A stretch of 6,098 nt of DNA from contig JAUYPY010000016.1 of the NCBI GenBank assembly GCA_030697445.1, positions 1 through 6,098 of the forward strand. Direction: 5' to 3'. Both the position numbers and the translations under genes were made by a program. Positions 1 through 4,513 of this stretch are shown here, piece after piece (position 1 is the first letter of the stretch; each line of letters begins with the position of its first letter). The notes beneath the pieces were generated by a model. The model was not told where the DNA came from. It saw only the letters and a list, made by a program, of their open reading frames with translations, and searched no databases. The stretch is from a bacterium (GTDB taxonomy: Bacteria > Patescibacteriota > Minisyncoccia > Phycocordibacterales > UBA10002).

Positions 1-3000
1 AGTTGAGAACCTGAAGGTAAACTTATTGATGCCAATTCCATTTCCACCGGGAGAAGCCGCAACGCTGAAGCGGTAAATCGGTTTGTCAGAAGCTCCGCTA
101 AGCGAAGTTCCTGTCGGAAGCGCAATTTGCTTCACGGTCGGGACTGTTTTCAGCACGCGGAATCCAGATGATGCCGTATCTGCGCTGGAGCCCAAGGTCT
201 TGGTGCCGCTTTGCGAACCCGTACCCTGAACGCCGCCGAAACTACCGCGGCTTTGCTCATAATCAACCGAAAGGAATGCGCCTGGGGTGCCTGGTTGGCT
301 TGTGCCTTGCGCATCAAGGTCCACCTTGACCGTTACATCTTTGTAATCATCTTTCGGAACAATTAACTCGGAGCAACCCGCGCAGGTGCTGACCGTAGTA
401 GATGCTGTGTTGTAATACGCGCCAGTTACGAAGGTCGCTTCACCGACTTTATTCGCGCCGTCCCAAAGCGTGATTTTGCCGCCTTTCAAATCAGAGATTG
501 AACTGGAGGCGGTGTTAATCAACTGGAGCGCGATGTCGTTAATGCGGACTGCCTCGTTGGTCGCACGAATACGCAGAACGCTTGCCGTGTAATTAATCGT
601 GCCTGCAGCGGCAAGAGAATACGCAGGGCTGTCCGCGGAAAGCTCAACGGTGAGCGAACCGGCGGTCTTTGCTGTAATCAATTGGCCAGCTGCTGTGCTC
701 TCGGTTACCGTTACCGATGAGCCGGAAACCTTTCCGTTTGCAGTCGGAGATGATGTGTCGTTGTATCCGAACGACCATGTGTCATTGTTAGCGACGGAAG
801 TCGGAATGTTGCACTTTACCGCAAGCGTTACCACCGTTCCTTTCGGAATCGTAAGTGTTGAATCAAAGGTAAAGTTTAAGCTGTTGTCGTCGCCCGCCCC
901 ATCCTTGGTGTTGGTTCCTGTCGTCAATTGCGCTGAACCGTTGTAGATGCTACAACTCGTCACATTGACCGTACCAGCTCCCAATTCATAGTCAACCGGA
1001 ATTGCGTTCAGAGTCACATCCTCGCCTGAACTGATCGCAGACAACTGAATGTTTGCGAAGGTGAATTGCTGTGCGCCTGCGACAATGCTTTGCGCCGACG
1101 GGCTTGAAGACACGCTAATCGCCAAAGCCGCGACCTTCACCGTCATTGTGCTGAGTGCTACCGAAGTTGAAGTCATAGACGAAGTTGAAATCGTTTTGCC
1201 CGTCACTTGTCCAGTAACCGTGGTCCACGCGGTTGACGGTGTGAATGCAACCGCAACTGTGCCGTCCGAACCGAATCCTGAACCAACTTTACCTTTCAGT
1301 GTGTAGACCTTTTTGCCTACGCCGTAGAGGATCGTATCACCCAAGGTCAAGGTGCCGGTGTGTCCGACATCTGCCGGACCCGCAACCACGGTGCCGTTTT
1401 CGTCAACGAGCGTCACATTAGTGATTTGCGCGTTGCCGCCCGCAGTCGCTGTGCCGGTCGTCGTAAAGGTAAACGCGCTGGACGCAACCGTAATCGGCTC
1501 GCCCTTCACTTCTACAGAGAAGCCACCGAGCGGCTGGCTTGCGAGCGTTACGGCGACATTCTGCGCCGCAACTGATGTTGCGTTTTGAACCGTAAGAGAA
1601 CCAGTATCAACTGTTACGGTCTTGCCTGCGTACCAAATGGTGCCACTGGTAAAGCCCGTGCCTGATGTCGGAGGCGTGATGCCGTATTTGTAGGTCTCGC
1701 CCGTAATGTAGATGTCCGTGGTCTTTTCAACATTAAACGCGACTGTGCGTCCGGAACCCCCTATAATGTCTCCCTTCACGGAGAGCTCTTTGTTGAGTCC
1801 TTTCGCAATCACAATGCCGCTTCCGAATGTTGAGGTGTAATACTTTCCGTCTGCAGAAACCGTGGTCGGGTATGCAGTCCCATCAACAACGGTTACGATA
1901 TTCGCAAGGTCGGATGCGCCGACGGAAGACGCCTGATTCCAGCGAATTGAGTGAATGCGAATGTCTTCCTGGGAGCCGTCTGTAACTTGGATAGCCGAGA
2001 AGGTGTATCCTGTTACGCCGACATTTTTGCTTGCCGCCGCATTCGGGTCAAGCGAACCTCGTTGGTTCGTTACTGAGCCGAGCGCCAGCGTTGAGTTAAT
2101 CGTGTGCGCCGCGCCGACAATCGGGAGTGAGCCCGAGACCGCCGCAGAGGTGTTCACCGCAAGCAGTTTGAGGCTTGAGATTTCGCCCGCGCGCGCGTCG
2201 TTATTTGCCGCCATATTGCCGGCAATCGTGTAGGTCTTTGAAGTGCCGGCTTTTACCGTAAACGCTTCGCCGAGCGTTGCTTGATGATTGGAATTAAATG
2301 TCTTGGAGACGCCGATTTGCGTGCCGTCCTCGCCAAGAAGGATAACTCCGCTAAACACTGCATCACCAGCCAAAGCCGAGTGTTCAATCGTTAGGTTATT
2401 CACCGCTACATCGCCTGCACCTGCCGTTAGGGTGAATTTAGTAAACGGAACGCGCGCCGCATTTTCAGGAGCAAGTCCTGATGCCGGCTGTGCCGGTGAA
2501 GAAACAACAAGCCCAGAACCAGAAGGCACAACTACCGTGGTAGTCGTACCGCCCGTCGTGGTGGTTGTCGTTGTCGTACCACCTGCCGCATTAACACTTT
2601 TCATAGTAGTCGGACCGAAATATCCAACTGCTGGGGAAATTCCCTTTGCCGCCTGATATTTCGCCAATGCCGCGCGAGTCGCAGGACCGAAGTATGTTGA
2701 CTCACTGCCAACTGAACCCGGACCAGATGACGATACGACATATCCGTTGCTATTAAGAAACTTCTGAAGATCTTTCACATCGCTTCCAGTAGAACCAACC
2801 GTAAGGTTCCGAGCGAATGTGGTGCCTGCCGCTGCTCCAGTTGAAGGAGAAGAAACTGCGGTGCGCGCCTGTGCCGCTTTGTCGGGAGAAATGATGCCCA
2901 AGCTGATGAAGAGTTCCACCAGATCCTTAAGCGTCATACTCTGGGCGTTCGCTACTTGAGCGAACGCGCCGGCAAAGAGAACTGCCGCCACCCCCACACC

Positions 3001-3051
3001 CACAAGTCCTACTGCAAGCCATTTTGTCTTGGATGTATAAATGGTATTCAT
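1..3051 (-). CDS. Large secreted modular surface protein with peptidoglycan-binding domain (partial, C-terminus outside window)
   Basis: The frame is open for 1017 codons from ATG at 3051 to the window edge, with an in-frame stop just upstream (TAA at 3069-3067), so this start is the only sensible one. Residues 1-36 are a signal peptide: a lysine-containing N-terminus, a hydrophobic stretch at 11-31, and an ANA cleavage site before Q37. Residues 39-63 (MTLKDLVELFISLGIISPDK) match a short helical segment I associate with CPR secreted proteins. Residues 80-155 resemble a PG_binding_1 domain (GSTGSDVKDLQKFLNSNGY, YFGPATRAALAKYQ, GYFGPTTMKSV). A Gly/Thr linker (157-175) follows. The rest is Ser/Thr/Ala/Gly/Val-rich beta-type sequence with at least three similar modules at about 195-330, 648-765 and 800-935, and a fourth starting near 968. 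Cysteines are rare; C890 and C893 form a CAGC pair. The expected location is the cell surface, as an S-layer-like or adhesive protein; ligand and exact role are unknown. No Shine-Dalgarno lies close to the ATG; an AAGAAG lies more than 30 nt upstream. Confidence 0.9.
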   Translation of the reverse strand, partial: MNTIYTSKTKWLAVGLVGVGVAAVLFAGAFAQVANAQSMTLKDLVELFISLGIISPDKAAQARTAVSSPSTGAAAGTTFARNLTVGSTGSDVKDLQKFLNSNGYVVSSSGPGSVGSESTYFGPATRAALAKYQAAKGISPAVGYFGPTTMKSVNAAGGTTTTTTTTGGTTTTVVVPSGSGLVVSSPAQPASGLAPENAARVPFTKFTLTAGAGDVAVNNLTIEHSALAGDAVFSGVILLGEDGTQIGVSKTFNSNHQATLGEAFTVKAGTSKTYTIAGNMAANNDARAGEISSLKLLAVNTSAAVSGSLPIVGAAHTINSTLALGSVTNQRGSLDPNAAASKNVGVTGYTFSAIQVTDGSQEDIRIHSIRWNQASSVGASDLANIVTVVDGTAYPTTVSADGKYYTSTFGSGIVIAKGLNKELSVKGDIIGGSGRTVAFNVEKTTDIYITGETYKYGITPPTSGTGFTSGTIWYAGKTVTVDTGSLTVQNATSVAAQNVAVTLASQPLGGFSVEVKGEPITVASSAFTFTTTGTATAGGNAQITNVTLVDENGTVVAGPADVGHTGTLTLGDTILYGVGKKVYTLKGKVGSGFGSDGTVAVAFTPSTAWTTVTGQVTGKTISTSSMTSTSVALSTMTVKVAALAISVSSSPSAQSIVAGAQQFTFANIQLSAISSGEDVTLNAIPVDYELGAGTVNVTSCSIYNGSAQLTTGTNTKDGAGDDNSLNFTFDSTLTIPKGTVVTLAVKCNIPTSVANNDTWSFGYNDTSSPTANGKVSGSSVTVTESTAAGQLITAKTAGSLTVELSADSPAYSLAAAGTINYTASVLRIRATNEAVRINDIALQLINTASSSISDLKGGKITLWDGANKVGEATFVTGAYYNTASTTVSTCAGCSELIVPKDDYKDVTVKVDLDAQGTSQPGTPGAFLSVDYEQSRGSFGGVQGTGSQSGTKTLGSSADTASSGFRVLKTVPTVKQIALPTGTSLSGASDKPIYRFSVAASPGGNGIGINKFTFRFST
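2527..2583 (-). repeat. Threonine-rich low-complexity linker coding repeat
   Basis: These codons encode GG, eight Thr, GG, four Thr, then VVV (residues 157-175 of the surface protein). The stretch separates the N-terminal peptidoglycan-binding domain from the beta-rich modules and probably acts as a flexible or glycosylated spacer. The Thr codons are mixed ACG, ACA, ACC and ACT, so it is only an imperfect DNA repeat. Tract length could vary between strains. Confidence 0.7.
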
Positions 3052-3150
3052 AAACAAAATAAATAATTAATTAACTGAATAATCTTCTTTAACGGTATTT
3101 ATTAATAAAAACAATAATGCCGACTAAAGAAGAATTATGTTTTTTCTATA

Positions 3151-3221
3151 AACCGCAACTGCGGAGCGCGCGCGTTCGACGCGCACGCGCTCAAAGCGGT
3201 TTGGTACCCCGAAGGGTCCAA
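3151..3221 (-). promoter_or_regulatory. GC-rich structured element in the long 5' leader of the surface-protein gene
   Basis: The region 3052-3472 contains no convincing gene. Within it, a GC-rich island sits in AT-rich flanks. In the minus-strand RNA it gives: a hairpin at 3221-3201 with TTGG/CCAA and ACCC/GGGT stems closed by a UUCG tetraloop and one bulged A; a hairpin at 3192-3164 with 7+5 bp (GAGCGCG, CGCGT) and a 2-nt bulge; and a 4-bp hairpin at 3164-3153 (CCGC, loop AGTT, GCGG). The last competes with a longer pairing of AACCGC (3201-3196) with GCGGTT (3156-3151), so two folds are possible. It lies about 100-170 nt upstream of the ATG. A role in mRNA stability or translation control is inference. 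On the plus strand the 3201-3221 hairpin is followed by a T-rich tract, so a plus-strand terminator is an alternative reading. Confidence 0.5.
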
Positions 3222-3333
3222 CTCTCTTTTTCTTTTTCCTGTCATCGCCAACAGAAATAAAAAGAGCTTGTTGGTAACTAAAGTAACAAACATCTGCGCA
3301 TACGAGTTTAACCTTATAGCGCAATGTATATCT

Positions 3334-3363
3334 ATCTTACACTGTCTGATATGAAATTGTCAA
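3334..3363 (-). promoter_or_regulatory. Likely sigma70-type promoter of the surface-protein gene
   Basis: On the minus strand there is a perfect -35 TTGACA (3363-3358), an 18-bp spacer and a -10 TAAGAT (3339-3334; 4 of 6 matches). Transcription would start near 3327, giving a leader of about 275 nt before the ATG at 3051 that carries the structured element. It points the right way, and no other gene lies between it and the surface gene. Not tested. Confidence 0.5.
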
Positions 3364-3377
3364 CGAACACAAAATAC

Positions 3378-3407
3378 ATTATACAGCGCGTGCCAGTGCA
3401 CACGCAA
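3378..3407 (-). promoter_or_regulatory. Possible second upstream promoter for the surface-protein gene
   Basis: The minus strand carries a perfect TATAAT (3383-3378) directly preceded by TG. An 18-bp spacer separates it from a weak -35, TTGCGT (3407-3402; 3 of 6). The spacer holds a small GC-rich inverted repeat (GCGTG 3388-3392 / CACGC 3401-3405). The -35 is poor, so this is only a candidate; it would add about 45 nt to the leader. Confidence 0.3.
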
Positions 3408-3413
3408 AATGTA

Positions 3414-3432
3414 TGTGTGGATAACCCACACA
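3414..3432. promoter_or_regulatory. Consensus DnaA box (TTATCCACA) inside a 7-bp inverted repeat
   Basis: The bases at 3416-3424 read TGTGGATAA, the exact complement of the bacterial DnaA box TTATCCACA. They lie inside a perfect inverted repeat, TGTGTGG (3414-3420) and CCACACA (3426-3432), with a 5-nt centre. It sits between the regulator's stop codon and the surface gene's putative promoters. A single exact box is not an origin; it may be a DnaA-responsive or other regulator's operator, or chance. A one-mismatch box (TTATCAACA) is at 4432-4440. Confidence 0.35.
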
Positions 3433-3452
3433 AAACAAGTATCGCACATAAG

Positions 3453-3493
3453 AAAAAACAGGTCAATTTACACTATTTCTCCGCAGAAAATAG
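3453..3493 (-). terminator. Weak terminator-like hairpin at the end of the regulator gene
   Basis: On the minus strand CTATTTTCT and AGAAATAG (3493-3473) form an 8-bp stem with one bulge and a GCGG loop, overlapping the TAG stop codon. A run of six T lies 14 nt further on (3458-3453). The stem is AT-rich and the gap to the T-run is too long for a good intrinsic terminator, so read-through into the surface gene is possible. Confidence 0.25.
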
Positions 3494-4360
3494 GAGCGGC
3501 TGAACAAAAGCGTATGCACTCCATCTCTTTTCTCCTAGTTTTTTCAATACACCTCTATCAACCAATTCATACAATTCTCGTTGAATCGTCTTCTCTCCAC
3601 AGTCATCTATAAAGGACAGAATTTCTTTAACTGTCAGTTTCTTTTTGTCCTTTAGAGCTTCTATAATTGCCTTTTGCCTTGTAATACGCCTTTCCATCCT
3701 TATATTACTTACCGTTTGTGCTGTATCTTTTTTTGAAAAAATAGAACCCACCGCGTGTCCTTTATTTTTGTAAAGGACATTATGAGCAGGCATTATATTT
3801 TGTATCGGACTTATCAAATCACTTTTATATTTTCTAACGGACATTTTGTGCACACCGCGCGGTCTGCCGCGGGTTGGTTTCCGGCGGAATTCAAAGCTCT
3901 GTTTTTTTGCAATAGGTAAGTCTATGTCCCCACACCTAACTTCAAATATCTTTTCAATAAAAATAGGGAAAAAACTCTGTATTTCACGCTTCAGAATAGC
4001 GGTATTCGCTTCTGAAATGGCGCCACCTTGCTCGCCGACGCTTAAGAGAGAAACCAGTACGGAAAGACATCCCAAAAAATGCGCACGATGCATGGGCTCA
4101 TTTGTCTTATTTCTATCATCGCGCATAAAGGACATTACGCGTTCAATTAAATCTGTTGCTGATGTCCGTAACTTCCATTTCAATGGCTCATTGTCCGATA
4201 GAAAGTTTGTTATTAAATAAATAGCGCGAACAAAGTTCTCAACCTTTTTGACTATGAAAATCAAGTACTTTCCGCCTATAAAGGACATATCTGGGTAGTC
4301 GGTAATTTTATAAAGGACATTATCGCTTGTCCTTGTGTCCTTTATAATATTTTTGTTCAT
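3473..4360 (-). CDS. Predicted DNA-binding regulator: helical N-terminus, AT-hook-like motif, C-terminal DeoR-like winged helix
   Basis: The product is 295 aa from ATG at 4360, ending in TAG. An in-frame ATG at 4393 would add 11 residues. I prefer 4360: it has AAAGGA 9 nt upstream, and the predicted transcript starts near 4404, leaving 4393 almost no leader. Residues 31-110 are predicted mostly helical (KYLIFIVKKVENFVRAIYLI, then EPLKWKLR), a pattern I recall from CPR hypothetical proteins. Residues 162-169 (PTRGRPRG) look like an AT-hook, and 172-220 is basic and probably flexible. Residues 222-285 form a winged helix-turn-helix (RRITRQKAIIEAL, LTVKEI, CGEKTIQRELYELVDRGVLK, then a wing with GEKRW), closest to DeoR-type regulators. 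No catalytic motif is visible. The gene is divergent from ftsK and upstream of the surface gene on the same strand. Its promoter, leader and coding sequence are studded with TAAAGGACA copies, which suggests it binds its own gene. The target motif is inferred. Confidence 0.85.
   Translation of the reverse strand: MNKNIIKDTRTSDNVLYKITDYPDMSFIGGKYLIFIVKKVENFVRAIYLITNFLSDNEPLKWKLRTSATDLIERVMSFMRDDRNKTNEPMHRAHFLGCLSVLVSLLSVGEQGGAISEANTAILKREIQSFFPIFIEKIFEVRCGDIDLPIAKKQSFEFRRKPTRGRPRGVHKMSVRKYKSDLISPIQNIMPAHNVLYKNKGHAVGSIFSKKDTAQTVSNIRMERRITRQKAIIEALKDKKKLTVKEILSFIDDCGEKTIQRELYELVDRGVLKKLGEKRWSAYAFVQPLLFSAEK
3756..3779. repeat. Perfect inverted pair of the 9-bp motif inside the regulator gene
   Basis: TGTCCTTTA (3756-3764) and TAAAGGACA (3771-3779) are separated by 6 nt (tttttg). 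They could form a 9-bp hairpin in mRNA or a two-site palindromic DNA target. In the protein they fall in the basic low-complexity part (HNVLYKNKGH, residues 193-202), between the AT-hook and the winged helix, where sequence constraint is probably low. Confidence 0.8.
3833..3844. repeat. 12-bp direct repeat TCTAACGGACAT, second copy at 4382-4393
   Basis: The same 12 bases occur at 3833-3844 and 4382-4393, 549 bp apart, and contain a one-mismatch form (TAACGGACA) of the array motif. On the minus strand both read ATGTCCGTTAGA, followed three bases later by TATAAA. In frame they give MSVRFYK (extended N-terminus, before the preferred start) and MSVRKYK (residues 173-179). This looks like duplication or shared descent of a longer motif-bearing unit. 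Confidence 0.7.
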
Positions 4361-4367
4361 ATAGTTT

Positions 4368-4405
4368 TGTCCTTTATAAAATCTAACGGACATTCATAAA
4401 GGACA
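4368..4405 (-). promoter_or_regulatory. mRNA leader hairpin that would hide the regulator's ribosome binding site
   Basis: In the minus-strand transcript TGTCCTTTAT (4405-4396) is perfectly complementary to ATAAAGGACA (4377-4368), giving a 10-bp stem with an 18-nt loop. The 3' arm contains the AAAGGA (4375-4370) used as Shine-Dalgarno for ATG 4360, so folding would block initiation there. The loop exposes the alternative ATG at 4393. The stem begins at about the predicted transcription start (near 4404), so it could lose its first pair. Other copies of TGTCCTTTA downstream in the mRNA could compete for the same pairing. Confidence 0.5.
4370..4375 (-). promoter_or_regulatory. Ribosome binding site AAAGGA for the regulator gene
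   Basis: AAAGGA on the minus strand lies 9 nt before ATG 4360, a normal Shine-Dalgarno distance, and decides the preferred start. Caution: it is part of one array motif copy, and the same bases recur where no start is present, so the match alone is weaker evidence than usual. Confidence 0.5.
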
Positions 4406-4410
4406 CTTCC

Positions 4411-4438
4411 ATTATAAAGGACAAATGTCCTTTATCAA
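4411..4438 (-). promoter_or_regulatory. Promoter of the regulator gene with an operator filling the spacer
   Basis: On the minus strand: -35 TTGATA (4438-4433; 5 of 6), a 16-bp spacer, and a perfect -10 TATAAT (4416-4411). The start would be near 4404. The spacer is occupied by the array palindrome at 4414-4435, whose outer bases overlap both promoter hexamers, so a protein bound there would exclude RNA polymerase. This is the classic position for a repressor site. Confidence 0.65.
4414..4435. promoter_or_regulatory. Palindromic operator-like site (10+10 bp, 2-nt centre)
   Basis: ATAAAGGACA (4414-4423) and TGTCCTTTAT (4426-4435) are perfect inverted copies around the two-base centre AA. This is the tightest paired arrangement in the array and is suited to a dimeric winged-helix protein. 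It is placed within the regulator's promoter and about 80 bp upstream of the ftsK start codon. Confidence 0.65.
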
Positions 4439-4513
4439 CAAAAAAAAGAGGTGGGAAACAAAAATAGGATACGGGCAAGGGGGTTTCAAAACCTTTGTGT
4501 TATCATTATCTTC
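4439..4513. other. Short divergent intergenic stretch before ftsK
   Basis: It contains an A-rich tract, GAGGTGGG, a small inverted repeat (GGTTT 4482-4486 / AAACC 4489-4493) and no array motif. I see no convincing plus-strand -35/-10 pair and no Shine-Dalgarno immediately before ATG 4514; TAGGAT at 4466-4471 is a weak -10 candidate. How ftsK is expressed is not evident from the sequence. Confidence 0.4.

Larger units (their letters stand above)
3610..4434. repeat. Clustered array of a 9-bp motif, TAAAGGACA / TGTCCTTTA (12 exact copies)
   Basis: Exact TAAAGGACA (plus orientation): 3610-3618, 3771-3779, 4126-4134, 4279-4287, 4311-4319, 4397-4405, 4415-4423. Exact TGTCCTTTA: 3646-3654, 3756-3764, 4336-4344, 4368-4376, 4426-4434. 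One-mismatch copies (TAACGGACA): 3835-3843 and 4384-4392. Looser ones: 4163-4171, 4192-4200 and 4328-4336. Most copies extend to ATAAAGGACA. Seven exact copies fall within 4279-4434. I found none by eye elsewhere in the window. Spacing is irregular and orientation mixed, unlike CRISPR or tandem repeats. The array coincides with the regulator gene and its promoter, so binding sites for the encoded protein are the simplest reading. Confidence 0.9.

Noticed and set aside
599..2656. Several plus-strand open frames (for example 599-946, 1049-1306, 1955-2233, 2288-2656).
   Set aside because: They are antisense to the continuous 1017-codon surface protein and arise from its Thr/Ala/Gly-rich codon composition.
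3151..3222. A tRNA gene, suggested by GTTCGA within the GC-rich hairpin.
   Set aside because: No 7-bp acceptor stem, anticodon arm or D arm can be fitted on either strand; the GTTCGA is simply the hairpin loop.
3201..3240. Plus-strand intrinsic terminator (hairpin followed by a T-rich tract).
   Set aside because: No plus-strand gene lies upstream to terminate, and the UUCG loop appears on the minus-strand RNA, so a leader structure is preferred.
3124..3324. Minus-strand 66-codon open frame with a TTG start, covering the surface gene leader.
   Set aside because: The start is not ATG and lies almost at the predicted transcription start with no ribosome binding site. The frame runs through the GC-rich hairpins and gives a low-complexity basic peptide. 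It is better explained as leader RNA; a leader peptide is not excluded.
3846..4220. Plus-strand open frame of 124 codons opposite the regulator gene.
   Set aside because: It is antisense to the regulator, has no recognisable domain and no supporting start signal.
3610..4434. Reading the motif array as a CRISPR, a tandem repeat or plasmid-type iterons.
   Set aside because: Spacing is irregular, units are only 9-11 bp in mixed orientation, and much of the array lies in a coding sequence. Iterons are directly repeated at helical spacing beside a replication initiator, which is not seen.
3610..4434. Reading the motif as an FtsK-orienting sequence because ftsK is adjacent.
   Set aside because: Such motifs are spread genome-wide with one polarity; here copies are clustered and occur in both orientations.
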